The notes below the pieces were generated by a model. That model saw nothing but the letters and a program-made list of their open reading frames with translations. It was not told where the DNA came from and searched no databases. A program made the translations under genes and the position numbers. A DNA stretch of 55,120 bases, taken from NCBI GenBank assembly GCA_019239875.1, contig JAFAZI010000193.1, positions 1 to 55,120 of the forward strand, in the 5' to 3' direction. The DNA is from Frankiaceae bacterium. GTDB taxonomy: Bacteria; Actinomycetota; Actinomycetes; JAFAQI01. Shown here one piece after another: positions 1-8,651 of the stretch; positions within the stretch are counted from its first letter, which is position 1; every line of letters begins with the position of its first letter.

Positions 1-1
1 C

Positions 2-829
2 ACCGGCGAGGACGAGGACGGGCGTGACCGGCTGCACATGATCGATGATCTCCGGACCGCGATCTCGGAGCGTCACCTGACGCTGCACTACCAGCCGAAG
101 GTGGACGCTGCGACGTTCCGGGTCGTCGGCGTCGAGGCATTGGTGCGCTGGGATCACCCGACGAAAGGTTTGCTGTACCCCGGCTCGTTCCTACCTCTCG
201 TGGAGGACTCCGGGCTGATGCACGAGATGACGGTCGCGGTGCTCGAGCAGTCCCTCGACCAGGTCAAGCGCTGGTTCGACAGCGGCCTCGCCCTGCCGGT
301 CGCGGTCAACCTCTCCGCCTCGTCGCTGGTCGACATCGAGCTGCCGCAGCGAGTCGAGCGGATGCTCGCGCAGCGCGGCCTCAGTGCGTCCCTGCTGATG
401 CTCGAGATCACCGAGGACGTGATCATGAGTGATCGCGAGCGGGCCCGTCACATCCTCGATGAGTTGCGTCGCATCGGGATCCAGGTCGCCGTCGACGACT
501 TCGGGACGGGCTACTCGTCGCTGGCCTATCTCCGGGAGCTCCCCATCGACGAGCTGAAGCTCGACCGGTCATTCATCGCCTCGATGAGCGCCGACGATCG
601 GTCCCGGGCCATCGTTCAGTCGGCCATCGACCTGGCGCACTCCCTCGGCCTTCGGATGGTGGCCGAGGGTGTCGAGGATGAGCACACCGCGCGCCAGCTC
701 AGCGAGGGGGGCTGCGACGAGGCGCAGGGCTTCTACTTCAGCCGGGCGCTCCCCGTCGACGAGTTCGACTCGTGGCTCGCGCGATACGAGCAGTGTCTAG
801 ACACCGCTGAGTTGGAGCTGGGGGCGTGA
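2..829 (+). CDS. EAL-domain cyclic-di-GMP phosphodiesterase, C-terminal part
   Basis: The gene is cut by the window start; its frame is open from base 2, so the ATG at 38 is probably internal. The visible part is a complete EAL domain that would hydrolyse c-di-GMP to pGpG in a metal-dependent reaction. Visible motifs are YQPK, EALVRW (the EAL signature), the NLSA segment, LEITE, DDFGTGYSS, KLDRSF and VAEGVE, so the usual Mg2+-binding acidic residues are all present and the domain looks catalytic. The sequence just before it (acidic linker, then DDLRTAI) is typical of the junction after a GGDEF domain, so the whole protein is probably a GGDEF-EAL hybrid with upstream sensor domains. It overlaps the next gene by GTGA, which suggests coupled translation. 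Confidence 0.93.
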   Translation, partial: TGEDEDGRDRLHMIDDLRTAISERHLTLHYQPKVDAATFRVVGVEALVRWDHPTKGLLYPGSFLPLVEDSGLMHEMTVAVLEQSLDQVKRWFDSGLALPVAVNLSASSLVDIELPQRVERMLAQRGLSASLLMLEITEDVIMSDRERARHILDELRRIGIQVAVDDFGTGYSSLAYLRELPIDELKLDRSFIASMSADDRSRAIVQSAIDLAHSLGLRMVAEGVEDEHTARQLSEGGCDEAQGFYFSRALPVDEFDSWLARYEQCLDTAELELGA

Positions 830-1848
830 CGATCATGGACACCGTCCGACTTCAGGCGGGGCAGCTCGAGGTCACCACGATCCGGGGTGCCGAAGCGGTC
901 GCCGCGGAGGGCGCCGCGATCCGTGCGCTCGCTGACGCTGTACCTGGCACTCCGGTCACCTCGCGGTGGCCCTGGATCGCTGCGTCGATCATCAAGCCTG
1001 CACCGGGGACCGAGCCGTGGCTGGTCGCCTTGCACTCTGACGACGAGCTGGTCGGTGCCGCCGTGCTGCTCGATGACCGCACCGGGTCGGTCCGCCGCAC
1101 AACGCTTGCCGGTACGGCGGAGGAACATCGCGGTGGTCTGCTTGCGCTCACCCCAGAGGTCGGCGCGCACCTCGGCGCCGCGGTCGCGGATGCACTGTTG
1201 AGCGAGCTTCGCGAGTTCACGATCGGTCCGGTGCCGAACTGTCCGGCCGTCTCGGCGCTGCTCAGCTGTCTGCCGGTCGGCATCGTGATCGACGAGGTCG
1301 CGGTGCCGGTGGTCCACGCGGCCACCGGGCTGCCGGTGGGCATCTCACACGGCGTGGCGCGGACGCTTCGCAAGGCGCGGAACCGCATGGTTGCCGACGG
1401 TGTCCGCCCTGAGATCACCGTCACGACTGACCGGGGCGAGATCACGGCGATGCTTCCGTTGCTCGAGAGCATCTCGCGCGATCGCGACATCGCGGCTGGG
1501 CGCGTGAGCCCGCTTGACGACCCGTCAGGGCGTCGGCTCTGGCAGCGTCGCATGATCGCGCTCGCCGGGGAAGGCGTTCTCCAGCTCGCGGCACTTTGGC
1601 TCAACGGTGAGCTGGCAGCGTTCGTCCTCGGCGTCGACGACGGTGCCGTCTATCGCGTCCTCGGTGGTCGCTACGTCGCCCGCTGGGCGCGATACGCACC
1701 GGGCCGAGTGCTCGAGGCCGCGGTGCTCGACAGGGTCGTGGAGTCGGAGCAGCACGTGCTGCTCGACTGGATGGTCGACGTCGCCTCCGAGACACTGATC
1801 GCTCGGAATGGTGTCGACCCGCTCTTGGTCATCCGCGGCCGCACCTGA
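826..1848 (+). CDS. GNAT-fold acyltransferase, BioF2/CelD-like
   Basis: A 340-residue protein that starts with GTG overlapping the stop of the EAL gene; an ATG nine bases on (835) is the alternative start. The C-terminal half resembles the BioF2-like (Acetyltransf_6/CelD) GNAT fold: a basic stretch TLRKARNRM near residue 185, an acidic helix LLESISRDRD, then strands LAALWLNGELAAFVLG and a YAPGRVLEAAVLD helix. Such domains transfer acyl or aminoacyl groups, sometimes in cell-wall, polysaccharide or peptide tailoring. The N-terminal half is a degenerate second GNAT-like module. Only 28 bases separate it from the carboxyltransferase downstream. Fold assignment is moderately sure; substrate is unknown. 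Confidence 0.72.
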   Translation: MTIMDTVRLQAGQLEVTTIRGAEAVAAEGAAIRALADAVPGTPVTSRWPWIAASIIKPAPGTEPWLVALHSDDELVGAAVLLDDRTGSVRRTTLAGTAEEHRGGLLALTPEVGAHLGAAVADALLSELREFTIGPVPNCPAVSALLSCLPVGIVIDEVAVPVVHAATGLPVGISHGVARTLRKARNRMVADGVRPEITVTTDRGEITAMLPLLESISRDRDIAAGRVSPLDDPSGRRLWQRRMIALAGEGVLQLAALWLNGELAAFVLGVDDGAVYRVLGGRYVARWARYAPGRVLEAAVLDRVVESEQHVLLDWMVDVASETLIARNGVDPLLVIRGRT

Positions 1849-1876
1849 GCCGTCCGGCTCGGTAACGTCAGGGGTC

Positions 1877-3424
1877 ATGACCGACGACAGTGCGACCCGC
1901 CCTGAGCTCGATGAGGTCCTGCATCGTCAGTCCTTGCTCTCCGACGACGCCCGGCCGGAGGCGGCGGCCAAGCGCCACGCCCTTGGCCGCCGGACGATCC
2001 GAGAGAACTTGGCCGATCTCCTCGACCCGGGCAGCTTCGAGGAATGGGGCGGCCTGACGGTCGCTGCTCAGCGCAATCGACGTGGTCTCGACGACCTAAT
2101 CGTCGCGACGCCGGCGGATGGCGTCGTCACCGGAATCGGCACCGTCGCAGGACGTCGTACTGCAGTCATCGGGTACGACGCGATGGTGCTCGCCGGCACC
2201 CAAGGACTGATGGGTCACAAGAAGACTGATCGAATGCTCGATGTCATCCGTCGGGATCGGCTGCCCGTCGTACTGTTCGCCGAGGGCGGCGGTGGCCGAC
2301 CGGGTGACAGTGACGTTCCGACCGTTGGTGGCCTGGACGTGCCCACCTTCACCCGATTCGCCGCCCTCTCCGGTCTGGTGCCGCGGATCGGCATCGCATC
2401 GAGCCGCTGCTTCGCGGGAAACGCCACGCTCTTCGGTTGCTGCGACATCACCATCGCGACACCCGAGGCGAGCATCGGCATGGCGGGTCCCGCGATGATC
2501 GAGGGCGGTGGCCTGGGGATCGTCGAGGCAGACGAGGTGGGTCCTCGGGAGGTCCACATCGCCAACGGCGTGGTGGATGTTGCGGCCGAGGACGACCGCC
2601 ACGCGGTCGCGCTCGCCAAGCAGGCGCTGGGATTCTTCGCTGCCGTCGACAAGTCATGGAACGTCGCTGACCAGACCGCGCTGCGCGACGTCGTCCCCGA
2701 GAACCGACGGCGGGCATACGAGGTCAGGAAAGCAATCGCCCTGATCGCCGACGAAGGATCGGTCCTGGAGCTCAGGCCGCGGTGGGCGCGCGGGATGGTT
2801 ACCGCGCTTGCGCGGATCGAGGGACGCCCGATCGGTGTGATCGCGAACAATCCGCTGCACCTCGCGGGTGCGATCACCAGCCAGTGCGGTGACAAGGCCG
2901 CGCGATTTATACAGCTCTGCGACGCCTTCGACCTGCCGGTCCTCTCGTTGTGCGACACCCCCGGCATGATGGTCGGGCCGAGCGCCGAGCAGACCGGGCT
3001 GGTCCGCCACACGGCTCGAATCTTCACCGCGGTTGCAACGATGACCGTGCCGCTGGTCTGCGTGATCCTCCGCAAGGGATACGGGCTCGGTGCCATGGCT
3101 ATGGCGGGCGGTGACTTCCACGCCTCGTTGGCGACGCTCGCCTGGCCGACCGGTGAAGTCGGCGGCATGGGTCTCGAGGGTGCGGTCCGGCTGGCGATGC
3201 GCAAGGAACTCGCCGCTATCGCGGATGACGACGAGCGAAACCGCGTCTTCGAGCAGCTCGTCGCCGGGGCGTACGAGCAAGGGAAGGCGCTGTCGGCGGC
3301 GACCTATGACGAGATCGACGACGTCATCGATCCGGCCGACACCCGGTCGAGAGTCGCGAGCCTGTTGACAGCGTGGCAGCCGCCGCCTCGGGACGGCCGG
3401 CGCCGGGTCGTCGATACTTGGTGA
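1877..3424 (+). CDS. Acyl-CoA carboxylase carboxyltransferase (beta-type) subunit
   Basis: A 515-residue carboxyltransferase with N- and C-terminal halves fused, as in actinobacterial AccD-type subunits. It would move CO2 from carboxybiotin to an acyl-CoA. Visible features are the N-terminal helix region (HALGRRTIRENLADLLDPGSF), the first crotonase half ending in GCCDITIATPEASIGMAGP, and the second half with PVLSLCDTPGMMVGPSAE and a GYGLGAMAMAGG oxyanion-hole loop. The ATG at 1877 is preferred over an upstream ATG at 1808 because the latter would overlap the previous gene and adds a non-conserved tail. No biotin carboxylase lies beside it, but a biotin carboxylase (32400) and a 70-residue biotin carrier (34821) occur later in the window and could be partners. 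Acyl specificity cannot be read from sequence alone. Confidence 0.9.
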   Translation: MTDDSATRPELDEVLHRQSLLSDDARPEAAAKRHALGRRTIRENLADLLDPGSFEEWGGLTVAAQRNRRGLDDLIVATPADGVVTGIGTVAGRRTAVIGYDAMVLAGTQGLMGHKKTDRMLDVIRRDRLPVVLFAEGGGGRPGDSDVPTVGGLDVPTFTRFAALSGLVPRIGIASSRCFAGNATLFGCCDITIATPEASIGMAGPAMIEGGGLGIVEADEVGPREVHIANGVVDVAAEDDRHAVALAKQALGFFAAVDKSWNVADQTALRDVVPENRRRAYEVRKAIALIADEGSVLELRPRWARGMVTALARIEGRPIGVIANNPLHLAGAITSQCGDKAARFIQLCDAFDLPVLSLCDTPGMMVGPSAEQTGLVRHTARIFTAVATMTVPLVCVILRKGYGLGAMAMAGGDFHASLATLAWPTGEVGGMGLEGAVRLAMRKELAAIADDDERNRVFEQLVAGAYEQGKALSAATYDEIDDVIDPADTRSRVASLLTAWQPPPRDGRRRVVDTW

Positions 3425-3465
3425 TCCAGCAACATGCATTCGTTGCAGCAGAGGGGGTCCAATTC

Positions 3466-4434
3466 GTGAGTACCCGCACGTTGCCGCTTCCCCGCACGCC
3501 GGTGGTTCTCGACGCTGCGGTCGACGATCCGCAGCTGGTTCGTGACCTGATCGATGCTCACCAGCCTTACTGGCCGGTCCAGCGTTACTTCGCGAACAGT
3601 GCGGAGTACGCCGCACTGTCGGGCAACTCCGCGTCGTCGATGGTCATCGCGCCAGTGTTCCGGGGGAACTGGGCGTTCGACGGCGAGGTCAAGCCCGGCG
3701 TGCAGCCGCTGCTCGACCACCCCCAGTTCATCGAGGCGGCGCGGCGGCTGTTCGATGCGGAGATCATCCGGCCGACAACGGTGTACGTGAACCTGACCTG
3801 GCAGCTGCCGTTCCCGCAAGGCGCCGGTCACACCGACGTTCCGGCATTCCGCGGCTTCGACCGGACGACGTACCCCATCACCTTCCTGACGATCATGGGC
3901 CTGTCTGGTCTGTTCGAGGCCGAGCGCGTCAAGGTCGCGACGGCGGTCGCGTGGTTCTACCGCGGCTCGGATGGCGGCTTCGAGTACTGGCCGCAGGGCG
4001 CGGACGGTTCGTCGGTGTTGCACGAAGGCTCGATCGACAACACGGCGATCGTCGCCGACAACGACTTCATGTGGCACCGCGTGCGTCCCACCGGCAAGCC
4101 CGAGGACGGAATGGTGACGCTGAGCCAGGACTCCGAGCTGGTCCGCCACGATGCGGCGACGTGGGCGATCATCGACTCAGGTGAGCAGGTCGCGACGTTC
4201 CCGACCGAGCAGGTGCGCGTCAGCCTGTCGTGGAAGGGGATCGCGTTCGATGACGAGGCCGACCGGCGGCGGCACGATGACCACCTGGATGACATCGACC
4301 TGGCGGAGGTGCTGCGACGGTTCGCGGCGGACTTCGCGGACCGGGGTGAGCCGCTCGACATTCCGGCGGACCCGGTGACCGACCAGGACTTCATCAAGAT
4401 CCTGAGTGACGCGTACGTTCAGTACCCGACCTGA
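3466..4434 (+). CDS. Fe(II)/2-oxoglutarate-dependent oxygenase-like protein
   Basis: A 322-residue protein; the GTG start has a GAGGGGG ribosome-binding site nine bases upstream. I do not recognise a named family, but it has the ordered signature of 2-oxoglutarate oxygenases: HTD (H122, D124), a distal H204 in FMWHRVRPTG, and RVS (R251, S253) in a following strand, where an RxS pair usually binds 2-oxoglutarate. The core between H122 and R251 is rich in beta-strand sequence (TTYPITFLTIMGL, KVATAVAWFYRG), as expected for a double-stranded beta helix. The next gene, an ATP-grasp ligase, starts 12 bases after its stop, so the two probably share a pathway. A hydroxylation or oxidative step on the substrate or product of that ligase is inference. 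Confidence 0.6.
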   Translation: MSTRTLPLPRTPVVLDAAVDDPQLVRDLIDAHQPYWPVQRYFANSAEYAALSGNSASSMVIAPVFRGNWAFDGEVKPGVQPLLDHPQFIEAARRLFDAEIIRPTTVYVNLTWQLPFPQGAGHTDVPAFRGFDRTTYPITFLTIMGLSGLFEAERVKVATAVAWFYRGSDGGFEYWPQGADGSSVLHEGSIDNTAIVADNDFMWHRVRPTGKPEDGMVTLSQDSELVRHDAATWAIIDSGEQVATFPTEQVRVSLSWKGIAFDDEADRRRHDDHLDDIDLAEVLRRFAADFADRGEPLDIPADPVTDQDFIKILSDAYVQYPT

Positions 4435-4446
4435 GCCGGCGCACCG

Positions 4447-5307
4447 ATGCCCGACATCGTGCTCGCCACGGGGCGGGACATGCCACACGGCCCAGCAGCG
4501 GAGGATCCGGTGCTCGTCGCCGCACTCGCGGCGCTCGGCATCACGGCAGCGATCGAGCCTTGGGGCACGGCCGCGTCCTTCGATGCTCGGCTGGTCGTGG
4601 TCCGCACGACGTGGGACTACACCGAACACGTCACGGAGTTCCTCGGCTGGGTCGACGAGACCGCCCGCCGTACCACCCTGATCAATCCTGCTGAAGTGAT
4701 CCGGTGGAACCTCCACAAGAGCTACCTGCTCGACCTTGCCTACGGCTCGGTGCCGATCATGCCGACCGCGCTGATCACCCATGAGTCGCCGCCGTCCGAT
4801 CTCGCTGCCGCCCTCGAGGAGTACGACGGTGAGGTCGTCATCAAGCCCGCGGTGTCGGTCGGCGCTTACGACACGATGCGGGTCGTGGCGGGCTCAGCGG
4901 CAGCCGCGGAACACCTCCGTCGGCTCGTCGCGCAGGGGGACGCCCTCGTGCAGCCGTTCGAACCGAGCATCATCGATGGCGAGACCTCCCTCGTCTACTT
5001 CGACGGCGACTTCAGCCACGCGATCCGCAAGGTTCCGGCCGCCGGCGACTACCGCGTGCAGGTCTTCCACGGGGGATCGAACCTCGCGCACGAGCCGAGT
5101 GCGGCGGAGCTGGAGGTCGGCGCACTGGCGCTCGGCGTGGTCGACGCGGATGTCGCGTATGCCCGGGTTGACCTGGTGGCCACCGATCGCGGACCTGTGC
5201 TGATGGAGCTCGAACTGATCGAGCCACAGCTGTTCCTCGACGAGCCCAATGAGTCGGCGACGAGGTACGCCGAGGTTCTCGCGCGGCGGTTGCACGCGTT
5301 GGGATAG
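4447..5307 (+). CDS. ATP-grasp ligase, RimK/DcsG-like
   Basis: A 286-residue ATP-grasp protein of the COG0189 type. Such enzymes form an acyl-phosphate from ATP and a carboxylate and then join it to an amine or hydroxyl group. Family marks are the WDY motif (VRTTWDYTEH), the WNLHKSYLLDL segment leading to the PTALI strand, VVIKPAVSVGAYDT (ATP-binding lysine and loop), the QPFEPSIIDGETSLVYF strands and the metal-binding end DLVATDRGPVLMELELIEP. The WDY/WNLHKSYL pattern is shared with the D-cycloserine-forming ligase DcsG and its uncharacterised relatives. It sits 12 bases after the oxygenase-like gene and seven bases before a secreted protein gene, with no promoter evident between them. Ligase chemistry is well supported; substrate is unknown. 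Confidence 0.85.
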   Translation: MPDIVLATGRDMPHGPAAEDPVLVAALAALGITAAIEPWGTAASFDARLVVVRTTWDYTEHVTEFLGWVDETARRTTLINPAEVIRWNLHKSYLLDLAYGSVPIMPTALITHESPPSDLAAALEEYDGEVVIKPAVSVGAYDTMRVVAGSAAAAEHLRRLVAQGDALVQPFEPSIIDGETSLVYFDGDFSHAIRKVPAAGDYRVQVFHGGSNLAHEPSAAELEVGALALGVVDADVAYARVDLVATDRGPVLMELELIEPQLFLDEPNESATRYAEVLARRLHALG

Positions 5308-5314
5308 TGATCCC

Positions 5315-6292
5315 ATGAGACGCCTTGTGGGGATCACCGCAGTCAGTGTGCTGTCGCTCTCGTTCGCTGTCGGGTTGCCCGGCGATGCGCGGGGACGCGC
5401 CGCTGCACCGGTGGTCAACAGAGTCGGTGGCTGCCCCGTGTTTCCGGCCGACAACGTGTGGCATGCAGACGTCAGCAAGCTGCCGGTCAACGCACACAGT
5501 GCTGCCTGGGTGAAGGCGATCGGCCGCGGCTACTTCTTGCACCCCGATTTCGGACCGTCGTACCACGCGCAGCCCGTGCCGTACGGGATACCGGTCACGA
5601 CCGTCACCGGCTCGCACCGCAAGGTGCATGTCAAGTTCCACTACGCGCACGAGAGCGACAAGGTGCGCTACCCGCTCGGTCACGACACGCGCATCGAGGG
5701 CGGCCGAAAGGCACACGGCGATCGGCACGCGATCGTCGTCGACAAGGCGACGTGCACCCTCTACGAGACGTACGCGACAAAGAAGTCGAACGGGCACTGG
5801 CACGCCGGCTCCGGTGCCGTATGGGCGCTCGACAGTGACAAGCTTCGACACGACGGGTGGACGTCCGCGGACGCCGCGGGCCTCCCGATCTTGCCCGGCC
5901 TGCTGCGATGGCGTGAGGTGAAGCATGGGCACGTCGACCACGCGATCCGCTTCACGGCACCTGTGACCTCGCGGCACTACATCTGGCCGGCCCGCCACCA
6001 AGCCGGCAGCCAGAATGGCCTGAAGTACCCGCCGATGGGGGCTCGATTCCGGCTGAAGGCCGGCTTCTCGGAAGCGTCGTACAGCCATAAGGCACGGGTC
6101 GTGCTGGACGCAATGAAGACCTACGGGCTCATGCTCGCGGACAACGGCTCGTCGTGGTACTTCCAGGGTGATGCGAGCCATGGCTGGCACGGCAAGTTGA
6201 TCAGCGAGCTCAAGACGATCCCGGCGAAGGCCTTCGAGGCGGTCGACGAGTCCAGCCTGCGGCAGTCGAAGAACAGCGGCGCCGCGCGGTAG
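5315..6292 (+). CDS. Secreted protein of unknown function
   Basis: A 325-residue protein with a clear N-terminal signal peptide: MRR, then a hydrophobic run (LVGITAVSVLSLSFAVGL) and an alanine-rich cleavage region near residues 27-31. The mature part begins with a CPVFPADNVWHADVS segment, contains many histidines, tyrosines and tryptophans, and has a GDRHAIVVDKATCTLYETY strand and a SGAVWALDSDKLRHDGWTSADAAG stretch that look enzyme-like or carbohydrate-binding. I have seen this pattern only in uncharacterised actinobacterial exported proteins and assign no function. The ATG lies seven bases after the ATP-grasp stop, so it is probably the last gene of that operon. A 7-bp hairpin (ACCCTTC/GAAGGGT, 6300-6331) follows its stop. 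Confidence 0.85.
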   Translation: MRRLVGITAVSVLSLSFAVGLPGDARGRAAAPVVNRVGGCPVFPADNVWHADVSKLPVNAHSAAWVKAIGRGYFLHPDFGPSYHAQPVPYGIPVTTVTGSHRKVHVKFHYAHESDKVRYPLGHDTRIEGGRKAHGDRHAIVVDKATCTLYETYATKKSNGHWHAGSGAVWALDSDKLRHDGWTSADAAGLPILPGLLRWREVKHGHVDHAIRFTAPVTSRHYIWPARHQAGSQNGLKYPPMGARFRLKAGFSEASYSHKARVVLDAMKTYGLMLADNGSSWYFQGDASHGWHGKLISELKTIPAKAFEAVDESSLRQSKNSGAAR

Positions 6293-6299
6293 AGCCGGC

Positions 6300-6331
6300 G
6301 ACCCTTCAGCTTGTCAGGCGCAGGAAGGGTG
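6300..6331. terminator. Possible weak terminator hairpin
   Basis: Seven-base arms ACCCTTC and GAAGGGT separated by 18 bases follow the stop codon of the secreted protein gene and precede the MMPL gene. No T-run follows, so this is at most an L-shaped actinobacterial-type terminator. Confidence 0.35.
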
Positions 6332-6461
6332 ATGACCCGTCAAGACGTGAAGACACGCGAAGCCCCTCGATGACATCCGCGTCAGGATGATCCGTCAGAA
6401 TTAGTTACGTCCTCACACCAAATCAAATGCGTCGTGCTGCGGCGCGTCACGAAGGCGTCAC

Positions 6462-8648
6462 ATGACCGGGCTCGCACGCTGGTGCTACCGCAATCGCTGG
6501 ATCGTCGTCGGCGTGTGGCTCGGCGTCCTGATCCTCACCTCAGCGGTCGCGGCGGTCACCGGCAACAAGTATCGGGACGACTTCAACCTGCCAGGTACTG
6601 ACACGCAGCGCGCCTTCGATCTGCTGACGGCGGAGTTCCCGCAACAGGCCGGCGACTTCGACCAGATCGTGATCCATACCCGGACCGGCAAGGTCACCGA
6701 CCCTGAGGTCAAGCGGGCCGAGGAGGCGATGCTCCAAAATGTCCGCGCCCTGCCTCACATCGTCGCGATGAGCTCGCCGTACTCGCCCGCCGGAGCCTTC
6801 CAGATCAGCCGGGACCAGCGGACCGCTTTCGCCACCATCGAGTTCGACACTCTGGCGAACGCGATCCCCAAGTCGGCGATCCAGAAGGTGATCGACACCG
6901 CCGAGACCGGAAGCAGCGGTCGGGTGCAAGTCGCGCTCGGCGGCCAAGGCATCGAGTACATCAAGCAGCCGTCGACCCTGGTGTCGGAGATCGCGGGCGG
7001 CCTTGCCGCCGCAGTCATCCTCTTTCTCGCATTCGGGTCATGGCGCGGGATGGTCCTGCCGCTGGTCACGGCGGTCGTCGCCCTCGGCATCGCGGCTGCA
7101 GTCATCGGCATCGTGTCGAACGTGATGTCTGTGGCGAAGTTCACCGAGCAGCTCGCGGCTCTCATGGGGCTGGGCGTCGGGGTGGACTATGCCCTGTTCA
7201 TCGTGAGCCGACATCGCAACAACCTCATGCACGGGATGGACGTCGAGGAGTCGGTCATCGCATCGGTCGACACCTCCGGCCGAGCGGTCGTGTTCGCTGG
7301 TGCCGCCGTCTCGTTCGCCCTCCTCGGCCTGATGCTGCTCGGGATCAGCTTTCTCGTCGGGGTTTCGCTCGGTGCCGTGATGACCGTGATCCTCACCATG
7401 CTCGCCTCGCTCACGTTGCTCCCCGCCATGCTCAGCTTCATGGGCCGCAAGATCCTCGGCCGCAAGCTGCTCAGACAGCTCGAGTCGTCCGGTCCGACCG
7501 GCAGCCATGTCAGCGGTGGCTGGCTCACGTGGGCGCGGCGGGTCGAGCGAAGGCCGCTGCTGCTGGCTGTCGTCGCGTTCCTGGTGATCGTTTTCGTCGG
7601 CCTGCCCGCCTTCACCATGCGGCTCGGCTCCAGCGACGCCGGCAACGACCCGAAGGGCTGGACGACGCGGCAGGCCTACGACCTCCTGTCCGACGGCTTC
7701 GCGCCAGGATTCAACGGGCCGTTGATCGTCGCGGCGTCGCTGGATGGTGCCGGTGACAACGCTGCGGATCTCGCGAAGCTGCATGACGCGATCCGGAGTA
7801 CGCCGGGCGTGCTCGCCGTGACTGATCCGATCCCGTCACAGAACGGGCAAGCGGCGACGATGACCGCGATCACCTACAACGCACCGCAGGATGCAGAGAC
7901 CTACTCGCTGGTGCACAAGCTGAGGTCGACAGTGATCCCGCGGGCGATCGCGGGCAGCTCCGTGAAGACCGCCTACATCGGCGGCAGCACGGCGGCGTTC
8001 GTCGACTTCTCCCACGTGCTGTCGACCAAGCTGCCCTTGTTCGTCGGCGTGGTGGTGCTGGCGGCCTTCCTGCTGTTGATGGTGGCGTTCCGAAGCCTCG
8101 TCATCCCCCTGACCGCATCGATCATGAACATCCTGGCGGCGCTCGCGTCGTTCGGGCTGATGGTCTTCGTGTTCCAGCAAGGCCATCTGGGGAGCATCTT
8201 TGCGGTCGGCCGACCCGGCCCGATCGACTCGTTCATACCGGTGATGCTCTTCGCGATCCTGTTCGGCTTGTCGATGGACTATCAAGTGTTCCTCGTCAGC
8301 CGGATGCACGAGGAATGGATCCACACGAAGGACAACTCGCGATCGGTCATCGTCGGTCAGACGGAGACCGGTCGGGTCATCACGGCAGCCGCCGGGATCA
8401 TGATGGTCGTGTTTCTGGCCTTCGTGTTCACCGGCCAGCGGCAGGTGGGCGAGTTCGGTCTCGGGCTGTTCGGCGCCGTTCTGCTCGATGCCTACGTCCT
8501 GCGGACGGTGCTCGTGCCTGCCGCGATGCACGCGTTCGGCGACGCCAACTGGTGGTTACCGGGCTGGCTCGATCGCATCCTGCCTCACGTCAGCATCGAC
8601 CCGCCGTCGTCGACCGACCACGTCGAGGTCATCCTCGACGACGAGTAG
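6462..8648 (+). CDS. MMPL-family RND lipid transporter
   Basis: A 728-residue RND protein with two MMPL repeats. Each has a transmembrane helix (about residues 10-33 and 365-388), a large extracytoplasmic loop, then a block of five helices (about 178-330 and 520-700). The proton-relay region is visible as GLGVGVDYALFIVSRHRNN in repeat 1 and GLSMDYQVFLVSRMHEEW in repeat 2, so both halves look intact. Family members export lipids or lipid conjugates across the inner membrane of actinobacteria; no MmpS partner is present. It points tail-to-tail at the methyl-branched fatty acid genes with only three bases between stops. In M. tuberculosis mmpL4 is also close to the ufaA1/flavoprotein genes, which supports a lipid substrate, though this is inference. 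Confidence 0.93.
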   Translation: MTGLARWCYRNRWIVVGVWLGVLILTSAVAAVTGNKYRDDFNLPGTDTQRAFDLLTAEFPQQAGDFDQIVIHTRTGKVTDPEVKRAEEAMLQNVRALPHIVAMSSPYSPAGAFQISRDQRTAFATIEFDTLANAIPKSAIQKVIDTAETGSSGRVQVALGGQGIEYIKQPSTLVSEIAGGLAAAVILFLAFGSWRGMVLPLVTAVVALGIAAAVIGIVSNVMSVAKFTEQLAALMGLGVGVDYALFIVSRHRNNLMHGMDVEESVIASVDTSGRAVVFAGAAVSFALLGLMLLGISFLVGVSLGAVMTVILTMLASLTLLPAMLSFMGRKILGRKLLRQLESSGPTGSHVSGGWLTWARRVERRPLLLAVVAFLVIVFVGLPAFTMRLGSSDAGNDPKGWTTRQAYDLLSDGFAPGFNGPLIVAASLDGAGDNAADLAKLHDAIRSTPGVLAVTDPIPSQNGQAATMTAITYNAPQDAETYSLVHKLRSTVIPRAIAGSSVKTAYIGGSTAAFVDFSHVLSTKLPLFVGVVVLAAFLLLMVAFRSLVIPLTASIMNILAALASFGLMVFVFQQGHLGSIFAVGRPGPIDSFIPVMLFAILFGLSMDYQVFLVSRMHEEWIHTKDNSRSVIVGQTETGRVITAAAGIMMVVFLAFVFTGQRQVGEFGLGLFGAVLLDAYVLRTVLVPAAMHAFGDANWWLPGWLDRILPHVSIDPPSSTDHVEVILDDE

Positions 8649-8651
8649 CGC

